Shown: positions 24,855-34,497, numbered from the stretch's first letter. The stretch is 64,000 nucleotides of DNA from Kurthia huakuii LAM0618 (GCF_000505545.1 NZ_AYTB01000013.1:248001-312000), one strand, 5' to 3'. Program-made: numbers and translations. Notes: a model not told the origin generated them from the letters alone.

Positions 24855-26474
24855 ATGAAATTTCAAAAGAAAAGTATCGTAGCGAGTTTAATGTTATCAG
24901 CAGCAATTGTAGGATTAGCAGGATGTTCAACGAGTGATTCATCAAGTAAAGCAGAGAGCGAACAACAGGATGTTTTAACGGTTGCATGGCCTCGTGACGT
25001 AGCCGAAATGAATCCGCACGTCTATAACCCATCGCAAATGTTTGCGCAAACAATGGTATATGAACCGCTTGTAGGTTATGGGGAAGATGGCAAGTTAGTA
25101 CCGATGCTCGCAAAAAGCTGGGATATTTCAAAAGATGGTAAAACGTATACATTCCATTTGCGTAGCGATGCTAAATTTTCAGATGGGTCGGAGCTAACGG
25201 CTGACGTAGTCAAACGTAATTTTGATGAGGTGCTGCGCCAAACGACAGAAAATGGCACGCACGCATGGCTAACGGTGTTAACAAAAATTAAAACGGTTAA
25301 TGTGGTCGATGATGCGACGCTTAAAATGACATTAACAGAGCCGTATTATGCAACGCTACAAGAGCTTGCAGTGGCGCGTCCGGTACGTATTTTAGGCGAT
25401 GCTGGCTTCCCGAAAGATGACGATACGTCGAAAGGTGTCAAAGAAGCGGTTGGCACAGGTCCATGGGTGTTAAAGGACTATAAAGCGGATGATTATGCTA
25501 TTTATGAACGTAACGAGCATTATTGGGGCACAAAACCTGATGTGAAGGAAATTAAAGTAAAAGTGATTCCAGATGCTGAAACGACGGCGATGGCGCTTGA
25601 GAAGGGTGATATTGATTTAATTATCGGTGAAGGTGCAGTGTCAACAGAGACATTTAAAGAGCTTGAAAAAGACGATAATTTAGAAACGCAAATTTCAGAG
25701 CCATATGCAACGCGTCAGCTTGTGATGAATACAACGCGTGAGACATTATCAGACGTACGTGTTCGCGAAGCGTTAGCGATGTCATTTGATAAGGCGACGA
25801 TGGTGGACAGTGTTACGGCGGGTATGGAAGAAACAGCAGATCACGTCTTAGCAACGAATATGCCGTATACGAAAGATGTCGCGGCACAAAAAGCAGCATA
25901 TGATCCGAAAAAAGCGGCGACGTTATTAGACGAGGCTGGCTGGAAATTGAATGCGAGTGGTACAGCACGTGAGAAAGACGGCAAGCCACTCGAAATCGAG
26001 ATGATGTACGTATCAGCTGATACGATTCAAAAAACAATGGCAGAAGCGATGCAATCTGAATGGGCAGCAATCGGTATCAAAGTTAACTTAGTATCAGAAG
26101 AATTAGCGAACCAAGTCAAGCGTTTTAAAGGGGATGACTTTGATATTAATTTATTCAGTAACTACGGTACACCGTATGATCCACATACATTTGTCAACAT
26201 TGTAGCAAGCGAAGGCTTCGGCTATCATACAACGATGGCGTCGTATGATAAACAACAAGCGTTAAACAAAGAAATTAAACGTGCTTTAACGTCAACAGAT
26301 GAAAAAAAACGCCAAGCACTGTATACCGATATTTTAACGCAAATCCAAGAACAGTATTCTATCGTACCAATTTCTTATATTAATAAAATTGCCGTTTACC
26401 AACATGATGTAGAAGGCTTACAATTTGCGCCAAATCGTGATGAGCATTCCTTTACGGGCATTAAATTGAAGTAG
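24855..26474 (+). CDS. nikA: nickel ABC transporter substrate-binding lipoprotein NikA
   Basis: A 539-residue lipoprotein: lipobox LAGC with C24, then a SBP_bac_5 domain. The start of the mature domain, NPHVYNPSQMFAQTMVYEPL, and the later PISYI near the C-terminus match NikA of nickel importers and not oligopeptide-binding proteins. It captures nickel, usually as a chelate, outside the membrane for NikBC. First gene of a five-gene operon (nikABCDE) with overlapping or near-contiguous genes. AGGAGAATAGCCG precedes the ATG. Confidence 0.9.
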   Translation: MKFQKKSIVASLMLSAAIVGLAGCSTSDSSSKAESEQQDVLTVAWPRDVAEMNPHVYNPSQMFAQTMVYEPLVGYGEDGKLVPMLAKSWDISKDGKTYTFHLRSDAKFSDGSELTADVVKRNFDEVLRQTTENGTHAWLTVLTKIKTVNVVDDATLKMTLTEPYYATLQELAVARPVRILGDAGFPKDDDTSKGVKEAVGTGPWVLKDYKADDYAIYERNEHYWGTKPDVKEIKVKVIPDAETTAMALEKGDIDLIIGEGAVSTETFKELEKDDNLETQISEPYATRQLVMNTTRETLSDVRVREALAMSFDKATMVDSVTAGMEETADHVLATNMPYTKDVAAQKAAYDPKKAATLLDEAGWKLNASGTAREKDGKPLEIEMMYVSADTIQKTMAEAMQSEWAAIGIKVNLVSEELANQVKRFKGDDFDINLFSNYGTPYDPHTFVNIVASEGFGYHTTMASYDKQQALNKEIKRALTSTDEKKRQALYTDILTQIQEQYSIVPISYINKIAVYQHDVEGLQFAPNRDEHSFTGIKLK

Positions 26475-26482
26475 GTGGCAAC

Positions 26483-27421
26483 ATGGGTGTCTTTATTACA
26501 AAACGGCTTTTGGCGATTATCCCGATTTTCTTGCTCGCTATTTTGTTAACATTTATTATGGTCAAAGCATCGCCGGTAGATCCGGCAGAAGCGTATTTTG
26601 CAGCGACTAATACGCATCCAACAGCACAGGCATTAGAAGATAAACGACAGGAGATGGGTTTAAATAAACCCATCTTTCTTCAATATGTGGATACGGTAAA
26701 AAGGGTCGTACAGTTAGACTTTGGTGACTCGTATATGACGAAGCGTCCCGTAACCGAAGAGATGCGTGAACGGCTGCCGATTACTTTTCAGCTAGGCATG
26801 TTAAGCATTTTATTAACGTTTCTTATTAGTGTGCCACTAGGGTTTTATACAGCGCTCCATAAAAATGGCATCGTGGATCATGGCACACGTTTTCTAGCAT
26901 TTATCGGTGCGTCAATGCCTGCCTTTTTAGTCGGTTATTTACTCGTCGTATTCTTTTCAGTGAAGCTCGACTTATTGCCGATTGAAGGTGTAGGAACGTG
27001 GCAACATCTCGTACTACCAACCTTTACGTTAGCGTTGCCGTTTATCGTCCAATATACGCGTATGTTACGGGCTAATATGTTAGAACATCTTGATGAACCA
27101 GCCGTTCTTTTCGCGCGTACACGCGGATTAACCGAACGTGTCATTATGGTGAAATATGTGCTGCGTATGGCAATTGGCCCAGTTATTACAGGGCTAGGTA
27201 TTAACTTAGGGACGCTTATGACCGGCATGGTAATCGTTGAAGTAGTCTTTTCAATTCCAGGCTTTGGTCGCTACTTTATCGATGCTATTTTTAGTCGTGA
27301 TATGCCAGTGATTCAAGGTTATGTATTGTTAGCGGCAATCCTTTATTTACTATGTAATTTAGTCGTGGATTTAATTCAAATGTATATCGACCCACGCATT
27401 GTCAAAAAAGGGGTGCGCTAA
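26483..27421 (+). CDS. nikB: nickel ABC transporter permease NikB
   Basis: A 312-residue permease of the DppB/NikB type with six membrane helices and the EAA-like loop (ARTRGLTERVIMVKYVLRMA). Start follows nikA by eight bases (GGTGGCAAC). Its stop overlaps nikC by one base (TAATG). Forms the membrane channel with NikC. Nickel specificity is inferred from NikA and gene order. Confidence 0.88.
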   Translation: MGVFITKRLLAIIPIFLLAILLTFIMVKASPVDPAEAYFAATNTHPTAQALEDKRQEMGLNKPIFLQYVDTVKRVVQLDFGDSYMTKRPVTEEMRERLPITFQLGMLSILLTFLISVPLGFYTALHKNGIVDHGTRFLAFIGASMPAFLVGYLLVVFFSVKLDLLPIEGVGTWQHLVLPTFTLALPFIVQYTRMLRANMLEHLDEPAVLFARTRGLTERVIMVKYVLRMAIGPVITGLGINLGTLMTGMVIVEVVFSIPGFGRYFIDAIFSRDMPVIQGYVLLAAILYLLCNLVVDLIQMYIDPRIVKKGVR

Positions 27422-28263
27422 TGAGAACATTTATAAAACAACATAAATTATTGACGTTCTATAGTGTGTTGGTTCTGTTATTATTTGTCGTCACGCTCCT
27501 AGCACCGTGGCTTGCACCGAATAATCCAACAACTGTGAATTTAGCATTGAAGTTACAAGGTCCATCCGCGCAATATCCGCTTGGTACCGATCATTTAGGT
27601 CGATGTGTGTTATCGCGACTGCTTATTGGTATGCAAGCATCACTCGGTAGTGCCGCTTTTATTTTTGTTTGTGCGCTATCAATTGGACTTATGGCGGGGA
27701 CGATTGCTGGGTATTTTGGTGGCTGGATTGATTATGTGCTCATGCGCATTTGCGAAACGATGATGGCTTTTCCGAATTTGCTGCTCGTTATTGGACTTGT
27801 TGGCATGTTCGGACCAGGGCTAAAACAAGTCGTTTTAGCGCTGATTCTTGTGCAATGGGTTTATTATGCCCGGATTTTCCGCGGCATGGTGCTATCGTTG
27901 AAAACGGAAAACTATGTGAAGGTTGCGAGGATTAATGGTTCGTCATCGTTTAAAATTATTCGTAAACATATCGTGCCGAATATTATGCCGCCATTGCTTG
28001 TGATGAGTACGCTTGAGATGGGCTGGTCGATTATGAACATTTCATCGATGTCGTTTTTAGGGCTCGGTGTGCAAGCGCCAACGCCGGAATGGGGTATGAT
28101 GATTTTAGAAGGAAAATCTTTTGTTCGTACGAATATCGAGCTAATGCTTTATCCGGGGCTCTGTATTATGCTGGTCGTCATTATTTTTAATTTATTGGGC
28201 GAATCATTAGCGTCATTATTTGGCGTGAAAAAGCAAGCGTTGAAAGGAAAAGAGGGCTTATGA
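27421..28263 (+). CDS. nikC: nickel ABC transporter permease NikC
   Basis: A 280-residue permease of the DppC/NikC type: GTDHLGRCVLSRLL (residues ~57-70) is the family N-terminal signature, and VKVARINGSSSFKIIRKHIVPNI is the coupling loop for the ATPases. Overlaps nikB by one base and nikD by four bases (ATGA). Its hydrophobic segments match six helices. Confidence 0.88.
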   Translation: MRTFIKQHKLLTFYSVLVLLLFVVTLLAPWLAPNNPTTVNLALKLQGPSAQYPLGTDHLGRCVLSRLLIGMQASLGSAAFIFVCALSIGLMAGTIAGYFGGWIDYVLMRICETMMAFPNLLLVIGLVGMFGPGLKQVVLALILVQWVYYARIFRGMVLSLKTENYVKVARINGSSSFKIIRKHIVPNIMPPLLVMSTLEMGWSIMNISSMSFLGLGVQAPTPEWGMMILEGKSFVRTNIELMLYPGLCIMLVVIIFNLLGESLASLFGVKKQALKGKEGL

Positions 28264-29054
28264 CGATACCGGTTTTAGAAGTGCAGCAATTAGCTGTTGA
28301 AGTAGCGGGACAGCCGTTACTTTATCCGCTTGATTTGTCAATTGAAGCAGGTGAAGTAGTCGGCTTAGTTGGAGAAAGTGGTAGCGGGAAAACGATGACA
28401 AGCTTAGCTATTTTTCAGCTGCTGGATGCGTCGCTCACACAGCATGGCTCGATTCGACTCAACGGAGAGGAGCTAACAACGATGAGTGATAAGGCGTTGC
28501 GCCAGCGTCGAGGCAATGAATTAGCGATGATTATGCAAAATCCGATGACCGCTTTTTCACCGCTGTATACGATTGGTTATCAATTTATCGAGCTGATTCG
28601 TCAGCATAGCGCGTGTACGAAAAAGCAGGCCACACAGCGCGCATGCGCGGCGCTAGCAGACGTGCAGCTACAAGCACCAGAAAAATTGCTGACATTGTAC
28701 CCATTTGAGCTGAGCGGAGGAATGTTACAGCGCGTCATGATTGCATTTGCGGCGGTACTGCGTCCGAAATTAATTATTGCTGATGAGCCGACAACAGCGC
28801 TCGATTTATACAATCAAAAGGAAGTATTAAAGCATTTAGAGCATATACGGGTCACGCATCAGACGGCGATTTTACTCATTTCGCATGATTTATCCGTTAT
28901 TGCAGAAATGGCGGACCGCGTGCTCGTCATGGAAAAGGGGCATGTTGTCGAAGCAACCGATGTCGTGTCGTTGTTTCAGGCTCCGCAGCACCCATATACG
29001 CAGCATTTAATAAAGGCACGTTTAACAGTTCCCGCGCTTGAGGAGGGATTGTAG
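28260..29054 (+). CDS. nikD: nickel ABC transporter ATP-binding protein NikD
   Basis: A 264-residue ATPase: Walker A GESGSGKT (38-45), Q-loop in MIMQNPMTAFSP, signature LSGGMLQR, Walker B LIIADEPTTALD, and H-loop LLISHD. The C-terminal HPYTQHL stretch is the oligopeptide/nickel family tail. Start overlaps nikC by four bases. Pairs with NikE to drive the NikBC channel. Confidence 0.88.
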   Translation: MTIPVLEVQQLAVEVAGQPLLYPLDLSIEAGEVVGLVGESGSGKTMTSLAIFQLLDASLTQHGSIRLNGEELTTMSDKALRQRRGNELAMIMQNPMTAFSPLYTIGYQFIELIRQHSACTKKQATQRACAALADVQLQAPEKLLTLYPFELSGGMLQRVMIAFAAVLRPKLIIADEPTTALDLYNQKEVLKHLEHIRVTHQTAILLISHDLSVIAEMADRVLVMEKGHVVEATDVVSLFQAPQHPYTQHLIKARLTVPALEEGL

Positions 29055-29860
29055 TGGCAATTTTAACATTAACGGACATTGCACATAGCTATCAAAAAAA
29101 AGGTCTTTTTCAGCCAAAGCAAGCACCCGTTTTAGAGCATATTTCACTTAATATTCCTGTAGGGCAATGCTTTACGCTACTCGGTGTCAGCGGTGCGGGG
29201 AAATCGACGCTCGGTAATATTATGCTTGGTATTGAGCGCCCGACTCGTGGCACTGTGACATTTTTAGGGCAAAATTTATACGAAGCAAAGGGCGCTACCT
29301 TAAAGCAATTGCGTCGAGAGTTACAAGTCGTTTTTCAAGATTCTTTGTCAGCGGTCGATCCACGTATGACGGCCGAGCAAATTATTGCAGAGCCACTTGA
29401 TAATTATCAAATGGTGGCACAAGCGGACAAACGTGCCTATATTACGGAGCTCCTAGAACAGGTGGGACTTAGCGCCGACGATTTAACAAAATATCCACGT
29501 CAATTTAGCGGTGGGCAGTTGCAGCGTATTAACATAGCACGCGCGCTCGCACTGAAGCCAAAGTTGATTGTGCTAGATGAGCCGATTAGTAGCTTAGATA
29601 TGGTCAATCAGCGCCTTATTATCGATTTATTACAGCGCCTAAAAGAAGATTTTCAATTGACCTATGTTTTTATTACACATGATATTAAGGCAGCCTGTTT
29701 ATTGTCAGATCATATTGCGATTTTGGAAGCTGGAACGATTACCGAGCAGTATACGACTGTTGCAGACTTTATCGCTTCGACAAAGTCAGCTGCACATCAT
29801 TTGAAAACGAGTCTGTTAGCGGAACATCCTATGAAGCGCACAATTCGCAGCTTACCATAA
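29054..29860 (+). CDS. nikE: nickel ABC transporter ATP-binding protein NikE
   Basis: A 268-residue ATPase: Walker A GVSGAGKS (44-51), VVFQDSLSAVDPR Q-loop, signature FSGGQLQR, Walker B LIVLDEPISSLD, and H-loop FITHD. The Q-loop VFQDS..AVDPR segment is characteristic of the NikE/DppF branch. GTG start overlaps the nikD stop by one base. Last gene of the operon; a strong terminator follows 80 bases downstream. Confidence 0.88.
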   Translation: MAILTLTDIAHSYQKKGLFQPKQAPVLEHISLNIPVGQCFTLLGVSGAGKSTLGNIMLGIERPTRGTVTFLGQNLYEAKGATLKQLRRELQVVFQDSLSAVDPRMTAEQIIAEPLDNYQMVAQADKRAYITELLEQVGLSADDLTKYPRQFSGGQLQRINIARALALKPKLIVLDEPISSLDMVNQRLIIDLLQRLKEDFQLTYVFITHDIKAACLLSDHIAILEAGTITEQYTTVADFIASTKSAAHHLKTSLLAEHPMKRTIRSLP

Positions 29861-29940
29861 AAGACTTTACATTCGTATGATACTTCTGTAGGATAACAGA
29901 TAGGGATTGCAGAATGGAAACTGTATGTTAAACATACATA

Positions 29941-29979
29941 AAAAAGCAGGGATCGTCATGAGGCGATCCCTGCTTTTTT
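29941..29979 (+). terminator. terminator of the nik operon
   Basis: AAGCAGGGATCG / CGATCCCTGCTT stem followed by TTTT. Confidence 0.9.
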
Positions 29980-29992
29980 GTTGCGTAGTTAA

Positions 29993-30027
29993 AACAAAAG
30001 AGACTTCGACAATCGTCTAAGTCTCTT
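29993..30027 (-). terminator. terminator of the 54-residue membrane gene
   Basis: AAGAGACTT / AAGTCTCTT stem followed on the minus strand by TTGTTTT. Confidence 0.7.
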
Positions 30028-30038
30028 GCAAGTCAAAA

Positions 30039-30203
30039 CTAATGGGCAACTTTTGTTCCGTTACGTTTTGCTTGGCGGTGTTTTTCAATTTCTTCAGGTG
30101 GTAATGATAAATAGTTGATATCATATGCGTTGATAATGAATAGTCCAATTATAGAGCCAATACCAATTGCCATGAAGATGATAGTAGTAATAATAGCCAT
30201 CAT
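30039..30203 (-). CDS. 54-residue membrane microprotein
   Basis: Minus-strand ATG at 30203 follows GGAGG by about ten bases. The product has an N-terminal hydrophobic helix (AIITTIIFMAIGIGSIIGLF) and a soluble tail ending RNGTKVAH with LSLPPEEIEKHR. A terminator sits directly downstream and the ATG is doubled (ATGATG). No family recognised; the gene context supports it. Confidence 0.6.
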   Translation of the reverse strand: MMAIITTIIFMAIGIGSIIGLFIINAYDINYLSLPPEEIEKHRQAKRNGTKVAH

Positions 30204-30434
30204 AGTTATATAACCTCCAATCCTTTTACGCTTATTATAGGCGATTTTTGTGCTTGTGACTACAAGTAAAAGAGAGCCGTTACAAAAAGTTCATGAATGA
30301 CGGCCAAATTTAGCAGTATTATCACGAAATTGTAATCATTTTGCCATTTCTTAAGAAATTCTTCATAATTATCATAAGCAAATGTTCATAAATTTTTTAT
30401 ACGATAAAGATACTTCGAGAGGGAGGCAATGGAT

Positions 30435-31130
30435 ATGTATACGATTTTAGTAGTCGATGATGACGCGGATATTCGCAGCGGCATTGAAATTTATTTGAAA
30501 AATGAAGGGTATGCGGTGCTGCAAGCTGACAACGGCGAAGAGGCGCTTCAAATGCTTGAGACGCATGATGTGCATTTAATTATTTTAGATGTTATGATGC
30601 CAACATTAGATGGCATTCAAGCAACGTTTAAAATTCGTGCTGAACGTAATATTCCAATTATTATGCTGAGCGCGAAAGTTGAGGAAGCGGATCAAATTTT
30701 AGGATTGTCTGTTGGTGCTGATGATTATATGACGAAGCCATTTCGTCCACTAGAGCTACTAGCACGCGTGAAGTCACAACTTCGCCGCTATATGACGCTT
30801 GGTACATATGAACTTCAAGATAATAACGCGATGTTAGAAGTGGGTGATTTGCGTATCAATATCGACACGAAGCAATGTTTTGTCAGCGGCAATGAAGTAA
30901 AATTGACCCCACTAGAATTCCAAATTTTGACGCTCCTCATGCAACACCCGGGGCGCGTTTATCCGATTGAAGCGATTTATGAAGCGGTGTGGCAAGAGCC
31001 AGCGTACAATGCAGCGAATATTGTAGCGGTCCATATTCGTAAAATTCGCGAAAAAGTAGAAGTGAATCCGAAAAACCCACAATATATTAAAGTGGTGTGG
31101 GGTGTAGGCTATAAAATTGAGCAACCGTAG
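30435..31130 (+). CDS. OmpR/PhoB-family response regulator
   Basis: A 231-residue regulator: receiver domain with acidic pocket VVDDD (6-10), phospho-acceptor D52 (LIILDVMMP) and K in YMTKPF, then a winged-helix DNA-binding domain ending VVWGVGYKIEQP. ATG 30435 is preferred over 30429 because GGAGG is eight bases upstream. Encoded just before a large membrane histidine kinase, so they form a two-component pair. The family resemblance is to VanR/ResD-like regulators of Bacillales; the signal is unknown. Confidence 0.88.
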   Translation: MYTILVVDDDADIRSGIEIYLKNEGYAVLQADNGEEALQMLETHDVHLIILDVMMPTLDGIQATFKIRAERNIPIIMLSAKVEEADQILGLSVGADDYMTKPFRPLELLARVKSQLRRYMTLGTYELQDNNAMLEVGDLRINIDTKQCFVSGNEVKLTPLEFQILTLLMQHPGRVYPIEAIYEAVWQEPAYNAANIVAVHIRKIREKVEVNPKNPQYIKVVWGVGYKIEQP

Positions 31131-31215
31131 TTGGTCTATCGTGGCAACGGTACTAGGTGTGTGTACAATTTTAATGTGTCTATTGCACTTTCTCTCACTA
31201 AATTTAATGAGGTGA
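31117..31215 (+). CDS. candidate 32-residue membrane peptide between regulator and kinase
   Basis: A TTG-started frame overlaps the end of the response regulator gene and encodes a hydrophobic peptide (SWSIVATVLGVCTILMCLL... then LSLNLMR). Its stop TGA (31213) overlaps the kinase ATG (31215) as TGATG, the pattern of translational coupling, and it contains GAGG for the kinase. It may be a leader peptide, or a kinase N-terminal helix cut off by a frameshift. No independent support beyond overlap pattern and hydrophobicity. Confidence 0.35.
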   Translation: MSNRSWSIVATVLGVCTILMCLLHFLSLNLMR

Positions 31216-33320
31216 TGACGTTGAGAAGGGTATTGATTAGCATTTTGCTGGCGCTTAGTTGTATCGCATTTGCGGCACTTGTGAGCGTTGGCGTGAATCA
31301 AAAAACGCAAGACAGTCTTATGATTAACAATCAAGTTTATTCGATTGAACGGGAATTGCAACAAAAAATTCTTTTGCATTATAAGCTCGAGGAGTTGTTG
31401 AAAGAAACGACAGTGACAAATGATGATTTGCGCGCTTATCGTGAGAGTTTAGCGCCTTCTGAATCGGAGCGTGAGAATAATTTACGCAGAACGTATAGTA
31501 ATGCGATGAGCTATAAAACAACAGCGCAGCAAAAAAAAGACTTACAACAAGAGCTAAAAAAAGCATTAGCATACAATAAAAAAATTTACAATGATGATGC
31601 ATTTACGAAAAAAATTGTGTTGAACATTAAAAAACGACAACTAAAAGAAGCCTATCATGCGCTAGAAGAAGCGAATTATAGCTATGACATGGCAGGCATT
31701 ACGTATAACATTACGAATGTTCAAACAGGGGAATTAATTTCGAATGAACAAGAGCCTCAAAAAGCGGCTTTTTCTAAGTCGTATAAAAATTTTGTGTCGG
31801 ATTTTAATTCCGATTATTTAGTAGGTGCATATGATGAGAACTACAATGATGTCGTACATTTATCGTTAATGCCTGAAAACTATAAGAAATATAATGTGAC
31901 TTGGTATTTACCTGTGTCGGAAAAGGAACATACGTTATTAGGTGAAGCATTGCAAAGCCAAGAAGATTTAGCGATGTTTACACGCATGATTCAAATCGCC
32001 GGTGCTATTACGCTTATTGTCGCAGTTATTTTATGGGTGCCGATTCGAAATCGTTATCCACGCATGACATGGCCGATTGATATTTTAGCGCTGGCGTCCA
32101 TGGCAATTTTAGTAGCGGGGTTATTATTAGGTGGCATTGCGAGTGGTATTTTTAATGCGAGTAGCGAGCTAAATGGTCGAGCTTATTTAACGCTTGCTGC
32201 AGTGTGGACGACGGCTGCGTTCTTAATTTATTGGTTGTTGCAGTTTGTTCATACAATTGTGTATGCATTACATGAACGAAATATTCGTGAGCGACTATTT
32301 ATTGTGAAATTAGCTCGGACGCTCGTACAAGCATTTGGTACACCGCAATATACGATGTTTTTATTGTTTTCATGGTTTGCCTTTTTCTTAGCAGGCTTTG
32401 GATTCCTTATCATAATGGAAGCGGGCTTTAGTATCGATATTTTCTCAATCTATATTATTTTATGGCTCATCGTTATGGTGCCGATTATGTACATAGCGCT
32501 TAAACATATTGGCTCGGTAAATTATGTCATGGACCAAACGAAAGAAATTGCGCTTGGCAATAAAAATGTTGTGCCGTTACAAGGCTCGACACCACTGGCG
32601 AAACATTCACAGCGCATTCAACATTTAAAAACAGGTGTGGATGAATCGATGGCTGAAAAGCAAAAAAGTGAACGCATGAAAACGGAACTGATTACGAATG
32701 TCAGTCACGATTTACGTACGCCGCTGACCGCGATGATGACGTATACCGATTTATTGAAAAATCCAAATTTAACGGCTGACGAACATGCGAAATATGTCGA
32801 CGTGCTCGATGCGAAAACACAGAAGCTAAAGCTATTAATCGATGATTTATTTGATGTAACAAAAATGGCGTCTGGGCAAGTAGAACTGCACAAACAGACG
32901 ATTGATTACGTGCAATTATTGCAGCAACTTGTCGGTGAGCAGGAAGAGCTCGCAGCGGAGCATCAATTAACGATTCGCACGCAATTAGATGCCGAAACAT
33001 ACCCGATTACCGTTGATGCGGCTAAATGGGCGCGCATGATTGATAATCTACTTGGCAATGCTATTAAATATAGCGCGGCAAATACACGCATTCATGTGCA
33101 ATTAAAAGAAGGGACATTGACGATTAAAAATGTTTCCGCCTATGAACTAAGCGAAGATGTCGATGAACTCGTTGACCGCTTTAAGCGCGGTGATGCATCG
33201 CGCCATACGGAAGGCTCTGGTCTAGGGTTAGCGATTGCGCAATCGATTGCGAATTTGCATGGCACGCATTTAACAATTCAAGTAGACGGTGATTTGTTTA
33301 AAGTAATCGTTTCGCTATAA
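31215..33320 (+). CDS. membrane sensor histidine kinase
   Basis: A 701-residue kinase: one N-terminal membrane helix, an extracytoplasmic domain of about 230 residues, a cluster of about five more helices (roughly residues 255-430), then HisKA with phospho-acceptor H498 (NVSHDLRTPL) and a HATPase_c domain with N box (DNLLGNAIKYS) and GSGLGLAIAQS. It senses an unknown envelope signal and phosphorylates the regulator encoded just upstream. ATG 31215 has GAGG two bases earlier; TTG 31221 is an alternative with better spacing. A longer TTG frame from 31131 is unlikely. Confidence 0.82.
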   Translation: MTLRRVLISILLALSCIAFAALVSVGVNQKTQDSLMINNQVYSIERELQQKILLHYKLEELLKETTVTNDDLRAYRESLAPSESERENNLRRTYSNAMSYKTTAQQKKDLQQELKKALAYNKKIYNDDAFTKKIVLNIKKRQLKEAYHALEEANYSYDMAGITYNITNVQTGELISNEQEPQKAAFSKSYKNFVSDFNSDYLVGAYDENYNDVVHLSLMPENYKKYNVTWYLPVSEKEHTLLGEALQSQEDLAMFTRMIQIAGAITLIVAVILWVPIRNRYPRMTWPIDILALASMAILVAGLLLGGIASGIFNASSELNGRAYLTLAAVWTTAAFLIYWLLQFVHTIVYALHERNIRERLFIVKLARTLVQAFGTPQYTMFLLFSWFAFFLAGFGFLIIMEAGFSIDIFSIYIILWLIVMVPIMYIALKHIGSVNYVMDQTKEIALGNKNVVPLQGSTPLAKHSQRIQHLKTGVDESMAEKQKSERMKTELITNVSHDLRTPLTAMMTYTDLLKNPNLTADEHAKYVDVLDAKTQKLKLLIDDLFDVTKMASGQVELHKQTIDYVQLLQQLVGEQEELAAEHQLTIRTQLDAETYPITVDAAKWARMIDNLLGNAIKYSAANTRIHVQLKEGTLTIKNVSAYELSEDVDELVDRFKRGDASRHTEGSGLGLAIAQSIANLHGTHLTIQVDGDLFKVIVSL

Positions 33321-33323
33321 ATA

Positions 33324-33361
33324 AAAAGTAGGAGTCGCAATTATGCGATTCCTACTTTTTG
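33324..33361. terminator. bidirectional terminator between kinase and uspA
   Basis: AAAAAGTAGGA-TCGCA and TGCGA-TCCTACTTTTT form a long stem with T runs in both directions. Confidence 0.92.
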
Positions 33362-33362
33362 T

Positions 33363-33800
33363 TTATGGGCGACGTACGACTAAAACGTCGCAAGTTGCGG
33401 TGCGCAGTACAGCACTTGCAACGCTACCAACGACAAGGTGGTCAAGTCCACGTACACTTGATGCGCCGATGATGATCAGGTCTGCTTGAACATCTTTGGC
33501 AATTTTTTTCGTAATAATTGAGCGCGGCGAACCGGCTTCAACGATGATGTTAAATTGTGTTTCAGGCATGCCACTTTGTTCGATGAAATGCTTCACCGCT
33601 TCTGCGGCTTTGGCGCGTGCTGTTTCTTTTAATTTTTCTTCTGTTTGCGTTAAATTTTCATAGCTTGGCCAGTTACGTGTATCAACCACGTTGGCAACAT
33701 GAATTTTTGCGGCATTGCGTCCTGCCACGTCAATTGCGTGTTCTAATACGAGCGGTGATACTTCAGAGCCATCAATACAAACTAAAATTTGTTGATACAT
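33363..33800 (-). CDS. universal stress protein, UspA family
   Basis: A 145-residue UspA domain protein with the ATP-binding signature GASSVRGLDHLVVGSVASAV near residue 113. It starts MYQQILVCIDGSE; ATG 33800 is chosen because GGGAGGG precedes it by eight bases. Such proteins bind ATP/AMP and support survival under stress or stationary phase. A second UspA gene lies 57 bases upstream on the same strand, forming a pair. Confidence 0.88.
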   Translation of the reverse strand: MYQQILVCIDGSEVSPLVLEHAIDVAGRNAAKIHVANVVDTRNWPSYENLTQTEEKLKETARAKAAEAVKHFIEQSGMPETQFNIIVEAGSPRSIITKKIAKDVQADLIIIGASSVRGLDHLVVGSVASAVLRTATCDVLVVRRP

Positions 33801-33857
33801 AAAAAATCCCTCCCTACATCTAGTATACATGGTGTAGCGAAGGGAATCGACAACTAT

Positions 33858-34307
33858 TTACATATCTGGATGAACAACGAGCACATCACATTTGGCTGTA
33901 TTTAAAATATGCATCGTCACATTCCCAACAAAGCGTTCGGCTCCTTTTTTTGGACTGCGTGCTCCACAAATAATAAGACCTGGTTTAATTTCTTTGGCAA
34001 TTTTTGGTGTAATTAACTTTCTAGGCGAACCAGCTTCTACGATGATTTTCACACGATCATAACGTTCGGGTGTATCGGATTGCGCTTTATACGCCGCAAC
34101 GACTTCTTCACATTTTTTATAAGCATCATCAGTCATTTGTTCAAATGTCATGGCAACATAGCTCTTCATATACGGTATGGCGCGCATATCGATAATACGT
34201 ACTAAATAAACGTCCGAATCATAACGTCCTGCAACGACAATTGCTTGTTCAAATAATTTATACGACATTTCTGTTCCATCTACACAAACCATGATTTTTT
34301 CATACAT
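33858..34307 (-). CDS. second universal stress protein, UspA family
   Basis: A 149-residue UspA protein starting MYEKIMVCVDGTEMS, with GARSPKKGAERFVGNVTMHI as the nucleotide-loop region. It differs from its downstream paralogue, where the loop ends GSVASAV; here it reads GNVTMHI, so the Ser/Thr position of the ATP loop is altered. First gene of the pair, GGGAGGG ribosome site, with a cre-like site upstream. Confidence 0.87.
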   Translation of the reverse strand: MYEKIMVCVDGTEMSYKLFEQAIVVAGRYDSDVYLVRIIDMRAIPYMKSYVAMTFEQMTDDAYKKCEEVVAAYKAQSDTPERYDRVKIIVEAGSPRKLITPKIAKEIKPGLIICGARSPKKGAERFVGNVTMHILNTAKCDVLVVHPDM

Positions 34308-34349
34308 GTGAAACCCTCCCTATTAGTTTTATAGTTTATATAGCACTTT

Positions 34350-34363
34350 TGTAAGCGCTTCAA
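34350..34363. promoter_or_regulatory. cre-like catabolite site upstream of the UspA pair
   Basis: TGTAAGCGCTTCAA matches TGWAARCGYTWNCA except at the penultimate position. It lies 43-56 bases before the UspA start and could bind CcpA. It is also upstream of the divergent helicase gene. Confidence 0.4.
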
Positions 34364-34429
34364 ACCTCCACTGGCACTTGTGGCACAAAAATGAATAAGG
34401 CGAATATTGTCAATTCCTCCCCTCCTTGT

Positions 34430-34465
34430 CTATACCCGTATTTGTTCTGAGAAATGTGGGTATAG
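34430..34465. promoter_or_regulatory. inverted repeat upstream of the NERD-helicase gene
   Basis: CTATACCC and GGGTATAG form 8-bp arms separated by 20 bases; TTCTGAGAAAT occurs twice (34445 and 34474). Together they mark a likely regulatory region; the factor is unknown. Confidence 0.35.
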
Positions 34466-34497
34466 GGTAATAATTCTGAGAAATAGGAGTGATGAAC

